Part shown: piece after piece, positions 29,185 to 37,094 of the stretch
Layout of the letters: the number at the start of each line of letters is the position of its first letter
Position numbering within the stretch: the first letter of the stretch is position 1
Origin: Flavobacteriales bacterium
Lineage (GTDB): Bacteria; Bacteroidota; Bacteroidia; NS11-12g; UBA9320
Direction of reading: 5' to 3'
Length of the DNA stretch: 64,000 bases
NCBI GenBank assembly: GCA_020635395.1
Contig: JACJZV010000001.1
Span: 186,001 to 250,000 of the forward strand
Notes under the pieces: model-generated
What the model saw: only the letters and a program-made list of their open reading frames with translations
Told to the model about the DNA's origin: nothing
The model's database searches: none
Translations under genes and position numbers: made by a program

Positions 29185-29714
29185 TATTTTTGATTATTCA
29201 ACGGATGTTCCTTATCTCGTTCCCAATTTTTAACGTTGTGTTCGATGTAATAATAAATTCGGTTGTATTCTTCCTCATCTCGAATAATCCTATCATGAAA
29301 GCGAGCCTGCCATTTGAAATCGATAAGTCCATTTTCTCTACAAGTACGTGTAATCTTACCCTTAAAATGATTGACAAACGAACCCAAAGAACCTTTTTTT
29401 AATGGAGATAGATGCCCATATTTTGATTGAGATTGCGGTGGTTCGGCAGATTTTGATTCATTTTTTAACTCTATAATCAGATGAATATGGTTGGGCATTA
29501 TAACCGACTTCTGTATTAAAACATCATCCTTAAATGCGGAAACGTTTTGGATGTTTTGATTTACAATTTCCCCAATATCTGACAATGTCATCTCAGAATT
29601 TGCGATTGAACCCAAATACGGAATCCGATTAGCACAAACAATGGTAATAAAATAGCACCAATTCGAGCTATAATCAAAATTCGGTAATCGGTATTGTTTG
29701 GTTTTTTTATACAT
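29184..29714 (-). CDS. REP-associated tyrosine transposase (RAYT, Y1_Tnp/IS200-like)
   Basis: A 176-residue protein with the Y1 transposase HUH motif in MPNHIHLIIEL (near residue 75). A helix near residues 155-165 (EEYNRIYYYIEHNVKNW) carries the tyrosines expected to attack DNA. It lies between two near-identical palindromes, which is the normal setting for RAYT proteins that act on REP hairpins. It is a single copy here, so it may be domesticated or recently arrived. Confidence 0.9.
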   Translation of the reverse strand: MYKKTKQYRLPNFDYSSNWCYFITIVCANRIPYLGSIANSEMTLSDIGEIVNQNIQNVSAFKDDVLIQKSVIMPNHIHLIIELKNESKSAEPPQSQSKYGHLSPLKKGSLGSFVNHFKGKITRTCRENGLIDFKWQARFHDRIIRDEEEYNRIYYYIEHNVKNWERDKEHPLNNQK

Positions 29715-29731
29715 GAAAAATAACGATTAAC

Positions 29732-29789
29732 TGTAGGAACGCCTTGTAGGAACACGCCTCGAGGCGTGTTCCTACAAGACGTTCCTACA
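29732..29789. repeat. REP-like palindrome, right copy
   Basis: A perfect 36-bp palindrome (29743-29778) extended to 58 bp with one mismatch. The core is the same as in the left copy. It lies between the RAYT start and the M16 peptidase stop at 29792, and may also end transcription from both sides. Confidence 0.95.
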
Positions 29790-29791
29790 AA

Positions 29792-32704
29792 TCAATACCC
29801 AAACAATTCTTCCAGTGAAAGAATCTTCACTGTACCAAGCGATTTTAGGTATTCCATATCCAGTTTTTCATCAGAGCCCAAAACAACGAGAATATAGTTG
29901 CCGCCCACACGGTTCTTATGGAACTCTGCCAAATCATTGAGCGAAATAGTCTCTAAACGCTGAGCAAGTTGGGCACGATTATCTTCCTCAATCCCCAATT
30001 TCAAACCTCGGTCATAGGCAAAAATAATTCCCATTTTCAATTGTCGGCCAGTTTGCAAACCTTGTTGCAATGCATTTTTGCTGTTGTTAAAAGTCTGGCT
30101 ATCAAGTGGTATGGTGGTTAGCAAGTCGGTCATTGCCTCAATACTTTCTTTTAGTTTGTCTGCCTGTGTTCCCACATAACTCATCATATAATTATTTTCG
30201 CCAAGTTTTGAGGCAGAAACATAATAGCCATAGCATGAATAGGCCAAAGCCTTAGATTCTCTAATCTCTTGGAAAACGATACTACCCATGCCGCCACCAA
30301 AATATTCATTGAACACAGAAATATCTGCTGCATCATTGGGGTTTACCAAATTCGATTTTTTAATCCAATTAATTTCGGCTTGCACCATGTCGTAGTGGGC
30401 AAAATAGACAACTGGATTTGTTGGCTCTTGCATTACATACTGAACCGGATTGGGTGTTTGAAGTGGTGTTTTAACTTTTGGGTGATTCTTTTTCAATGAT
30501 TTAACTAATGCTTTGGTTGATAATGGGCCACTATACCAAATTTTATGCGGGTATTTGGTCAAGTTTCGGATATAACTTGTCAATTCCTCTGCTTTTATAG
30601 ATTTCAATTGTGATTCAGAAAGCAGGTTGTTTGCCGGATTTTTTTCGCCATACATAGCATACGAACGCAGTTTTGACATGATTGAATATTTGCTGGTTTT
30701 GGCATCAGCTCTCGATTTTAAAACTTGATCTACGAACTGATCTAATTTGGCTTGATCCGGCTGCACATCGGCCAACAAATGCTCAAAAAGAGCAAGGGCT
30801 TCGTTGTAGCTCGAAGCCAAACCGTTTAAATAAACATAGCTCTGCTCCGCACCTGCCGATACCCCGTAATTGCAAGCCAATTTGTAAAACTCAGAAGAAA
30901 TTTCATCCGTTGTGTATTTACTTGTACCTAAAAGTTCGAGGTATTGAACAGCCAAGGCCAATTTTTGGTCGTGACGCGAACCCAAATCCAACACATAATA
31001 GAGGCTAAACAATTGCTCATCGCCGTTCTTTACTTTCCAAATGGGCGTTTTTCTAACATTAGAAAAAATGATTTCTTCCTTATAATCAAGTATTTGAGGT
31101 TGAATAGGATTTGGTTTTGTCGCTAAAACAGCAGCGGCAAAGTCCGAATTTTTTCCTCGGTTTACTTCCACCTTATTTATTTCAGGTTTTTCAATTTTTA
31201 CAGATTCAGGTTTGTCGCCTTGTCTTTTATAAACAACAACATGACCATCTACATAATATTTTTTTGCAAAGTTTATAATGTCTTCTTTGCTGTAAGTCAG
31301 CATTTTATCGAGTTTGGCAAGTTCTTCTTGCCAATTGCCAACGATAAAACCATCCAACAAACTGTAGGCCGTGCCTTGATATGAATCAAAACGAGAAATG
31401 TTGCTCACTTTTTCATTTAACACAATGCTTTTTATCAATTCCATATCAAAATCGCCCGATTTTATTTTGGCAATTTGATCATAAAAAAGTTGCTCAAGCT
31501 CTTCCAATGTTTGTCCTTCATTCGGTTCGCCCGAAAAATAATGTAAACCACGTTCTTTTAATAACATTGGGCTGCAATATGCTTCCAAACACTTCTGAGC
31601 CTTAACCATGTTTACATCTATCAAACCGGTTTTGGAATTGGCCAATATCAAATCTACCAACTGCACCAACGTGGCTTCATTGCTCAGTGCGTCTGGCACG
31701 CGGTAGCCCATGGTTAGCGACTCCGACTCGGGCCCAACAACTTCTATTATTTTTTTTGTTGCAAGAGCTGTCTCATCATCAAAATTCTTAGTTGGAACAG
31801 CCTTGTTTTGCATGTAGGCAAAATTCTTTTTAATCAATTCGAAAGTGCTTTCATAGTCTAAATCTCCGGCCATGATTATGGCCATGTTATTTGGGACATA
31901 ATAGGTGTGAAAATATTTTCGTATCTCTACCAAACTCGGATTTTTAAGATGCTCTATGGTGCCAATGGTGGTTTGTCGGCCATAGTTGTGATTTGGAAAT
32001 GATGCTTCAAACAGTTTCTCGTAAACTTGTCGTCCTTCATTGTCCATGCCAATATTTTTCTCCTCATATACTGCCTCTAACTCAGTATGAAACAATCGCA
32101 AAATGGGGTTTCTGAATCGTTCTGCCTCAATTGTTAGCCAAGTTTCAACCTGATTAGCCGGAATATCATTAACATAAACTGTTTCTTCAAAACTGGTAAA
32201 AGCGTTGGTGCCATTGGCTCCAATGCTTTGCAGCATTTTGTCATATTCGTTGGCAATAGCATATTTCGATGCTAATCCAGAAACCGAATCAATGGCTCGA
32301 TAAATTTCTTTTCGTTTTGCCTCATCGGTGGTATGATTATAGGCTTCATACAAATCATCAATTTGTTTAAGATAAATAGATTCTTGAGCATAATCAAGCG
32401 AACCAAATTTGTCTGTTCCTTTAAACAGCATGTGCTCTAAGTAATGAGCCAATCCGGTGTGATCAGAGGGGTCGCTGCTGCTTCCGGCTTTGGTGGCAAT
32501 TAATGTTTGAATGCGAGGCTTGGTTTTATTCTGTGCCAAAATTACAGTCAGGCCATTCTCCAACTTATACCATCGGCTATTGCTTGGGTCGTTGGTGTAA
32601 GTGGTGTAGGAGTTTCCGTTTGCATCGGTGTTGGTTTGAGCCTGTTGTGCAAGAGCCATGTTCAAACCCATGGCAATTAGGATGATTGATAAGAGTTTTC
32701 TCAT
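29792..32704 (-). CDS. M16-family (insulinase-like) zinc peptidase, two-module
   Basis: A 970-residue protein with signal sequence MRKLLSIILIAMGLNMALA and two M16 modules. The N-terminal one has the inverted zinc motif HxxEH (GLAHYLEHMLFKG, near residue 87) and the distal Glu in AVYEEKNIGMDNEGR. The second module (about 560-970) lacks HxxEH, as is usual for the inactive half. It probably degrades peptides in the periplasm. No partner gene is adjacent. Confidence 0.92.
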   Translation of the reverse strand: MRKLLSIILIAMGLNMALAQQAQTNTDANGNSYTTYTNDPSNSRWYKLENGLTVILAQNKTKPRIQTLIATKAGSSSDPSDHTGLAHYLEHMLFKGTDKFGSLDYAQESIYLKQIDDLYEAYNHTTDEAKRKEIYRAIDSVSGLASKYAIANEYDKMLQSIGANGTNAFTSFEETVYVNDIPANQVETWLTIEAERFRNPILRLFHTELEAVYEEKNIGMDNEGRQVYEKLFEASFPNHNYGRQTTIGTIEHLKNPSLVEIRKYFHTYYVPNNMAIIMAGDLDYESTFELIKKNFAYMQNKAVPTKNFDDETALATKKIIEVVGPESESLTMGYRVPDALSNEATLVQLVDLILANSKTGLIDVNMVKAQKCLEAYCSPMLLKERGLHYFSGEPNEGQTLEELEQLFYDQIAKIKSGDFDMELIKSIVLNEKVSNISRFDSYQGTAYSLLDGFIVGNWQEELAKLDKMLTYSKEDIINFAKKYYVDGHVVVYKRQGDKPESVKIEKPEINKVEVNRGKNSDFAAAVLATKPNPIQPQILDYKEEIIFSNVRKTPIWKVKNGDEQLFSLYYVLDLGSRHDQKLALAVQYLELLGTSKYTTDEISSEFYKLACNYGVSAGAEQSYVYLNGLASSYNEALALFEHLLADVQPDQAKLDQFVDQVLKSRADAKTSKYSIMSKLRSYAMYGEKNPANNLLSESQLKSIKAEELTSYIRNLTKYPHKIWYSGPLSTKALVKSLKKNHPKVKTPLQTPNPVQYVMQEPTNPVVYFAHYDMVQAEINWIKKSNLVNPNDAADISVFNEYFGGGMGSIVFQEIRESKALAYSCYGYYVSASKLGENNYMMSYVGTQADKLKESIEAMTDLLTTIPLDSQTFNNSKNALQQGLQTGRQLKMGIIFAYDRGLKLGIEEDNRAQLAQRLETISLNDLAEFHKNRVGGNYILVVLGSDEKLDMEYLKSLGTVKILSLEELFGY

Positions 32705-32862
32705 TCTTTTTTTTTCTTCAAAAAACGGAAAATTTGTTACAGTAAAAAAGTAATTAAATCAAATACGAAATATAATCATACAACGTTTTGCGATTTGTTT
32801 GGCACTTTCATTTACCTTTCATCCATAAATTGCATGAAGGTAGGCATTAAAATTTTAGGCAG

Positions 32863-34839
32863 ATGAAGAAATTAGTTGTATTTTTTTGGGTTGTTAGCCC
32901 TCTTTTTATGGTTCAAAATGCATTTGGCCAATCAATTAGCGGCAATGTTAAATCAACTTTTGAAGATGAGAGTTTAAGTTTTGCCAACGTAGATATATAC
33001 TTGGGAGATTCGTTGGTGGCCAATGTGTTGACCGATATTGACGGAAATTTTAATGTCAAACTAAAGCCCGGCACCTATCGTTGCGAAATAAAATATGCCA
33101 GTCATGATGTTTTGACTAAAACCATAAAGGTAGAGAAAGACGAAACCATGAACGCCGAATTAAACGCCAAAGAAGAATATAAAAAAGGGTGGAGTTTTGG
33201 TGAAAATTCTGGAGGTAAAGATATGTCGGATTCTGAGGTGATTTCAAGAGATATATACTCCTACTCGGCAAAAAGATCAAAAGGACGATCACCAAAAATG
33301 GCAAAAACGTCTATGGACTATGATGCGGACTACGACGGCAGAGCATACGAATCGGCTTATGAAACGATAGCTGTCAGTCCAGCAGCTGGCATATTAGGGG
33401 AATCGCGTTTACCAATGAAAGGCGATATGTATGGGTACAACAATATTGCCGAAGCCGGAAAACTTACAGCAGGCGAAATAAATGATTTTAGCAAATGGAC
33501 TTTGTGGACAGACCTCACAGAAAACGAACTCGAACAACACAAAAATCTTTGGAAAATAAATCCAAGCGGGCGTTTTAGTGTGCAAGTTACCAACCAAAAC
33601 AGCCTTCCGGTGGCCAATGTAGTGGCAAAACTTATTGACGAAAAAGGAACAACAGTATTTCAATCAAAGACTGATAATACAGGTAAAGTCGAACTTTGGG
33701 GTAGCTTGCTTGGTAGTATTTCGGGAAATTTTCAGGTTTTGGTAGAACACAACGGCAAAACAACTAAGCAAAAAGTGCATAGCTTCGAAAAAGGGGTAAA
33801 TTTTGTTAAACTAAATTCTGAATGTTCTCAGAGTGAGGCAGTTGACATTGCTTTTGTGGTGGATGCCACGGGCAGTATGGGCGATGAGATTGAGTTTTTG
33901 AAAAAAGAAATCAGTCAGGTTATTTTTCAATCAAAACAAATAAGTAGTACGCTCAATTTTCAATTTGCCAACGTATTTTATAGAGATGTGAATGATGAGT
34001 ATGTAACCAGAACTCAAGATTTTACTCGTGTGTTGAGCGAGGCCAATTTGTTTATTTCTAATCAAACAGCCGGTGGTGGTGGCGACTATGAAGAAGCTGT
34101 TGAAATGGCCTTAGACACGGCCATAAATTATTTAAACTGGCGGGAAGAAGCCAGAACAAGAATACTGTTTTTGGTGCTGGATGCACCGCCACACAACAAT
34201 CCGGAAATTCAAGAAAAACTCAGAAAATTGGGCGAAGAAGCTGCAAAAAAGGGCATTCGTATTGTGCCACTGGTGGCCAGCGGCATCAATAAATCAGCCG
34301 AATATTTGTTTAGAAGTTTGGCCTTAACCACCAACGGAACCTATGTTTTTCTTACCGACCACAGCGGCATCGGCGATTCGCATATAGCCCCTTCAACCGA
34401 TAGTTATGAGGTAGAATTGCTCCAAAACTTGATGGTGCGGTTGATAAAAAGTTACACCTATATGCCGGATTGCAATCAACAAATTCCGGAGTTAAATCTT
34501 CATTATAATGACTCCACAATTATTGTTAATCAAATTACGCAAGATTCGACAATTAATGGCTCCGGCAGTTTACAAGCGGGTCAAAAAACAGATACGTTGA
34601 ACATTGTTTGGAGTTTTTATCCAAACCCAACCACAGGGCTTGTTTATGTAAAATCCAATCAACTTATTAAAGAGCTTTATGTGACGGATTTAACGGGTAA
34701 AGTGCTACAAATTCATAAAGACATAAATAACGAAAGTCCGTTAGAAATTGACCTAAGCAGCTATGCCAGTGGGGTTTATCTAATTCGATACCCTTTGGGA
34801 AAACAGTGGGTAAGTGGTAAGGTGGTGCTGGCGAGGTAA
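32863..34839 (+). CDS. vWA-domain protein with CarboxypepD_reg-like N-terminus and T9SS sorting domain
   Basis: A 658-residue exported protein. It has a signal peptide (MKKLVVFFWVVSPLFMVQNAFGQ) and a CarboxypepD regulatory-like beta-sandwich (about 25-110, with SGNVKSTFEDESLSFANVDI). A disordered linker follows, then a vWA domain near residue 325 with the MIDAS-like VVDATGSMGDEIEFL and LVLDAPPH. The C-terminal type A sorting domain reads SFYPNPTTGLVYVKS ... SSYASGVYLIRY. It is probably a cell-surface metal-dependent binding protein exported by the type IX system. Confidence 0.85.
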   Translation: MKKLVVFFWVVSPLFMVQNAFGQSISGNVKSTFEDESLSFANVDIYLGDSLVANVLTDIDGNFNVKLKPGTYRCEIKYASHDVLTKTIKVEKDETMNAELNAKEEYKKGWSFGENSGGKDMSDSEVISRDIYSYSAKRSKGRSPKMAKTSMDYDADYDGRAYESAYETIAVSPAAGILGESRLPMKGDMYGYNNIAEAGKLTAGEINDFSKWTLWTDLTENELEQHKNLWKINPSGRFSVQVTNQNSLPVANVVAKLIDEKGTTVFQSKTDNTGKVELWGSLLGSISGNFQVLVEHNGKTTKQKVHSFEKGVNFVKLNSECSQSEAVDIAFVVDATGSMGDEIEFLKKEISQVIFQSKQISSTLNFQFANVFYRDVNDEYVTRTQDFTRVLSEANLFISNQTAGGGGDYEEAVEMALDTAINYLNWREEARTRILFLVLDAPPHNNPEIQEKLRKLGEEAAKKGIRIVPLVASGINKSAEYLFRSLALTTNGTYVFLTDHSGIGDSHIAPSTDSYEVELLQNLMVRLIKSYTYMPDCNQQIPELNLHYNDSTIIVNQITQDSTINGSGSLQAGQKTDTLNIVWSFYPNPTTGLVYVKSNQLIKELYVTDLTGKVLQIHKDINNESPLEIDLSSYASGVYLIRYPLGKQWVSGKVVLAR

Positions 34840-34862
34840 TATTTTTAGAAAAGAAAACAAAT

Positions 34863-35045
34863 TCATTTTTCTACTCTAAATCGGCAAATTTCCAAGATAA
34901 CAAGTAATACCATGGCTGTGCAAGTTATCAGATAAATACCCAACGGATATTCAAATGATTTTATAAGGCTTTCAACGGCAAACCCTCCAAAAAACAACAT
35001 TATAGCAACCATTAACCATTGAAGCATAGCTATTCTTTTTTTCAT
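34863..35045 (-). CDS. Small two-helix membrane protein, unknown function
   Basis: A 60-residue open frame whose product has two hydrophobic helices (MLQWLMVAIMLFFGGFAV and PLGIYLITCTAMVLLVILEI) between charged ends. The size and the amphiphilic, basic termini suggest a real small membrane protein, but I do not recognise a family. It lies in the gap between the vWA gene and the WYL regulator. Confidence 0.45.
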   Translation of the reverse strand: MKKRIAMLQWLMVAIMLFFGGFAVESLIKSFEYPLGIYLITCTAMVLLVILEICRFRVEK

Positions 35046-35162
35046 GGAACAATAATAACCGAAATCTTAAATGCCGATACAAGAAACGGCAATTCGAGAA
35101 TTAACAATGCGGTATCTAACTATGAAAAATGGTAGGTAAGTTGCAAGTGGATATTTTTAGTT

Positions 35163-36176
35163 CTAGTTAACCTCATACAGACTTGTTGAATTTTGAATTC
35201 TTCTTTTAATTGCATTTCTAAGTTTTTCGGGTTTTAAAACGTGCATTTGGTCACCAAACGATAGGATTTCCTTTTCCAATTCCATATTGTGTTGCACGTG
35301 AATGGTAAAAATAACCCCGGTGTCATTTGAAGAAACCTCGATTTGAGAGTGGTGGAGCGGTTTGGTACGTATGTATGGGGCATGCTTGGTGTCAACCAAT
35401 AACTCAACGGTCATGGGTTGCAAGTTGCGAGACACAGTAACACCTATCACGTCGTTGAAATAGGTTTTGGGGTTAAACTCAAAATTATGCTGAAACGGAG
35501 CGTTTGATTTGTTGATGTCGAGTATTCGGTCAAGGGCAAGGTTAAAAATGGCATCAGCCGCCGATTTTTGACCAATTACAAACCACCTATTCCGAAATTC
35601 TTTGAGCAAATACGGATGAAAATCGAACGAATCTGGCTTTCGGGCTTTAAACGATTGATAGGTTATGCAAATACAAACCTTATTTTTTATAGCATTGTAT
35701 AAAGCATCCAAAAATTCTAATCCTTTCAAATCTTCGTTTTTCTCAAAATCAATAATAGGAGATTCGTGTGTTCGTTGTACATAAATATGGTCTTCCATTT
35801 TTTGCACCATGCTGTCAAGTTCGCGGAAATGAGAAAACCCCTGAAACTGTTTCATAAAATCTACAACCTCAGTAAGCTTTTGCAAATCTTGCGATGACAG
35901 AGGTGTGTTGGTTATTGAATAATCCTTGTCTTCGTAGGTGTAGTATTTTTTATCAATTACCACAATAGGGGCAAAATAGCCAAGTTTTTCGCTTCGCATT
36001 ATTTGAATATCAGCTTGCACCGTGCGTTTGCTTACACCTTTATCAACTCCTTCGTACTCGTACAATGCGTCCGAACACGCATCAATGAGGTCTTCCAACG
36101 TCCATTGTCGGTAGCGATTTTGCAGACATTTATCAATGGTTTTGTACCGAATGAGGGCATTTTTGTTTACAGCCAT
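35163..36176 (-). CDS. WYL-domain transcriptional regulator of the RNA-repair island
   Basis: A 337-residue protein with an N-terminal winged helix-turn-helix (about 1-65, with YKTIDKCL and KGVSKRTVQADIQIMRSEKLGY). A central WYL domain follows (ICITYQSFKARKPDSFDFHPYLLKEFRNRWFVIGQK, residues about 170-205), then a WCX-like C-terminus (VELLVDTKHAPYIRTKPLHHS). WYL regulators often sense nucleic-acid ligands or nucleotides and control defence and repair loci. It is divergent from the tRNA-like cassette and slipin, with a palindrome at 36212-36230 between them, so it is the likely regulator of the island. Confidence 0.9.
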   Translation of the reverse strand: MAVNKNALIRYKTIDKCLQNRYRQWTLEDLIDACSDALYEYEGVDKGVSKRTVQADIQIMRSEKLGYFAPIVVIDKKYYTYEDKDYSITNTPLSSQDLQKLTEVVDFMKQFQGFSHFRELDSMVQKMEDHIYVQRTHESPIIDFEKNEDLKGLEFLDALYNAIKNKVCICITYQSFKARKPDSFDFHPYLLKEFRNRWFVIGQKSAADAIFNLALDRILDINKSNAPFQHNFEFNPKTYFNDVIGVTVSRNLQPMTVELLVDTKHAPYIRTKPLHHSQIEVSSNDTGVIFTIHVQHNMELEKEILSFGDQMHVLKPEKLRNAIKRRIQNSTSLYEVN

Positions 36177-36211
36177 AAAAAAAATTAAATTTTTTCAAAA
36201 ATATTTCGTTC

Positions 36212-36230
36212 TACGCAAAAAGATTGCGTA
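36212..36230. promoter_or_regulatory. Palindrome TACGCAA-N5-TTGCGTA, candidate WYL operator before the tRNA-like cassette
   Basis: A 19-bp perfect palindrome (7-5-7) in the divergent gap, 36 nt upstream of the WYL start. It is followed by CATGG, as at the rtcB copy (48481-48499). The identical spacing, the same half-sites and the shared CATGG tail point to one binding protein; assignment to the WYL protein is inference. Confidence 0.7.
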
Positions 36231-36275
36231 CATGGGTTAAAATCTTTGTATCGTCAAACAAAGCAATGAAAGCTA

Positions 36276-36337
36276 TTTCAACCTCGGTTGAGGTAAGAGG
36301 CCCCCGGATTCCTCCATGAGGTCCGGGGTTATTGAAA
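36276..36337 (+). ncRNA. Three-stem RNA element before the Leu-like tRNA
   Basis: TTTCAA (36276-36281) pairs with TTGAAA (36332-36337) and encloses two arms. One is ACCTC/GAGGT with loop GGTT (36281-36294), sharing one base with the closing stem. The other is a long arm CCCCGGA/TCCGGGG with an inner CCTC-CAT-GAGG (36302-36328, a TT bulge between the stems). Looks like a small junction; function unknown. Confidence 0.55.
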
Positions 36338-36340
36338 CAA

Positions 36341-36422
36341 GCCCTGGTGTTGGAAATGGTAGTCATGAGGGTCTTAGAAACCTTGGCCGAAAGGCGTGCA
36401 GGTTCGAGTCCTGCCTGGGGCA
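36341..36422 (+). tRNA. tRNA-Leu(UAG)-like RNA with degenerate D-arm
   Basis: The acceptor pairs GCCCTGG (36341-36347) with CTGGGGC (36415-36421, two G-U). The anticodon arm is AGGGT / ACCTT with loop CTTAGAA, so anticodon UAG. A long class II variable arm (GGCC-GAAA-GGC) and a perfect T-arm GCAGG-TTCGAGT-CCTGC follow. The D-stem (TTG...) lacks proper pairing although the GG pair of the D-loop is there. No 3' CCA is encoded, as is frequent in Bacteroidota. It could be a decayed or a mimic tRNA rather than a working one. Confidence 0.65.
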
Positions 36423-36426
36423 CAGC

Positions 36427-36445
36427 ACAGACCGGCTTGGTCTGT
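36427..36445 (+). ncRNA. Spacer hairpin between the Leu-like and Phe-like tRNAs
   Basis: ACAGACC / GGTCTGT, 7 bp perfect, loop GGCTT. Fills the 28-nt gap between the two tRNAs; may guide processing. Confidence 0.6.
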
Positions 36446-36450
36446 AAAAT

Positions 36451-36523
36451 GGAAGCATAGCAAAGTGGGTCTATGCGTTGGTTTGAAAAACCAAAGATAA
36501 AGGTTCGATACCTTTTGCTTCCA
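36451..36523 (+). tRNA. tRNA-Phe(GAA)-like RNA
   Basis: The acceptor is a perfect 7-bp GGAAGCA/TGCTTCC with discriminator A. The anticodon arm is TTGGT / ACCAA with loop TTGAAAA, so anticodon GAA. The variable loop is AGATA and the T-arm AAAGG-TTCGATA-CCTTT is perfect. The D-arm is short (GCA/TGC) with GGG in the loop. A competing perfect hairpin GCATAG/CTATGC (36455-36476) would break the acceptor stem. Whether it is charged with Phe or is an unusual target of repair cannot be told. Confidence 0.7.
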
Positions 36524-36535
36524 CAAACTATGTGT

Positions 36536-36568
36536 CCCGACTCACTAAAAGTGTTGGAGTGAGTCGGG
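36536..36568 (+). ncRNA. 11-bp hairpin after the Phe-like tRNA
   Basis: CCCGACTCACT / AGTGAGTCGGG, perfect, with an 11-nt loop. It is not followed by a T run, so it is not a simple terminator; it may be a boundary or processing element. Confidence 0.6.
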
Positions 36569-36593
36569 TAGTGGTAAAGACGATACGTCAAAA

Positions 36594-36672
36594 CATACGG
36601 AGCCCTGTAGAGAGTTTCTGCACAACTCCTTAGCACTCAAAATATTATTGAAGAGTGTTCTGCTTTTGTATG
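36594..36672 (+). ncRNA. Three-way-junction RNA element
   Basis: CATAC (36594-36598) pairs with GTATG (36668-36672). Inside are GGAG/CTCC (36599-36602 with 36626-36629) topped by TGTAGA/TCTGCA, and GCACTC/GAGTGT (36633-36638 with 36653-36658). A tRNA-sized (79 nt), tRNA-like Y-shaped fold without tRNA consensus loops. Hand-folded only. Confidence 0.5.
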
Positions 36673-36684
36673 AATTGATATATC

Positions 36685-36764
36685 CAGCATAACAACGGGG
36701 TCGCGGGTTCAAATCCCGTTTCCAATGGCATTGGAATAGCTCAGGTGGTTAGAGTACGTTGCTG
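36685..36764 (+). tRNA. Circularly permuted tRNA-Met(CAU)-like gene (3' half before 5' half)
   Basis: The 3' half comes first: CAT (36688-36690), AA, CAACG (36693-36697), variable GGGTC, T-arm GCGGG-TTCAAAT-CCCGT (36703-36719), acceptor TTCCAAT (36720-36726). After GGC the 5' half follows: acceptor ATTGGAA (36730-36736), TA, D-arm GCTC-AGGTGGTTA-GAGT (36739-36755), A26, CGTTG (36757-36761), CT (36762-36763). Both acceptor (7 bp) and anticodon (5 bp) stems then pair perfectly and the loop reads CT-CAT-AA, as in elongator tRNA-Met. The break lies between U33 and C34. CAG (36685-36687) and CTG (36762-36764) extend the open stem. A linear reading lacks a proper anticodon arm. Confidence 0.75.
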
Positions 36765-36830
36765 TAAGTTGTGGGTTCGAGTCCCACTTCCGACTGAAAA
36801 TCGGAATAGCTCAAATAGGTAGAGTATCAG
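36762..36830 (+). ncRNA. Second permuted tRNA-like unit, degenerate anticodon arm
   Basis: T-arm GTGGG-TTCGAGT-CCCAC (36771-36787), then 3' acceptor TTCCGA (36788-36793), loop CTGAAAA, 5' acceptor TCGGAA (36801-36806), TA, D-arm GCTC-AAATAGGTA-GAGT (36809-36825). The 6-bp acceptor is perfect, again 3' strand first. In place of the anticodon arm only CTG (36762-36764) can pair with CAG (36828-36830). It is thus a T-arm/acceptor/D-arm mimic rather than a full tRNA. Confidence 0.6.
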
Positions 36831-37094
36831 AAAGTCACCCTCAAGAATGGGTTAATTCTTATTTGTTGGCTCAAAGCGGTTTTGACCAACCAAGTTGGAA
36901 AAGTTGAAGAAATTTAACAAACCAATATTTGACAATTTGTTCATAACCCTGAAAATAGCGGATACCGCTAAAACACTTTGTTTTACAATTCGCCCAAGTT
37001 GCAGTCTTTGAGTTTGAAGATGTGCTCATGGTCAGAATTCTAAAACCGAGAGGTTTGGCTTAACCTGTTTTCCGTTGCGAACGAAGGTTGAAAC
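36831..37094 (+). other. Remaining part of the cassette, small hairpins, no recognised RNA
   Basis: Hairpins seen: AAGAAT-GGGTTA-ATTCTT (36844-36861), TTGG-c-TCAAA/TTTGA-CCAA (36866-36889), TAGCGG-ATA-CCGCTA (36956-36970), AAACC-GAGA-GGTTT (37042-37055) and CGTT-GCG-AACG (37073-37083). No tRNA consensus, no open frame with family features. It could be the leader of the slipin mRNA or more RNA mimics. Confidence 0.4.

Noticed and set aside
29101..29800. CRISPR-like array at the GTAGGAAC repeats
   Set aside because: There are no regularly spaced repeats or spacers; they are palindromes flanking a RAYT gene.
36211..36636. A 141-codon minus-strand open frame across the tRNA-like cassette
   Set aside because: Its product contains QAGLEPARLSAKV, a sequence typical of translations of tRNA antisense strands, and it covers well-formed tRNA stems.
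36730..36794. A linear tRNA (Tyr-like, GTA) read from ATTGGAA to TTCCGAC
   Set aside because: The acceptor needs a wobble and a mismatch, and only about 14 nt are left for anticodon arm and variable loop. The permuted reading gives perfect stems.
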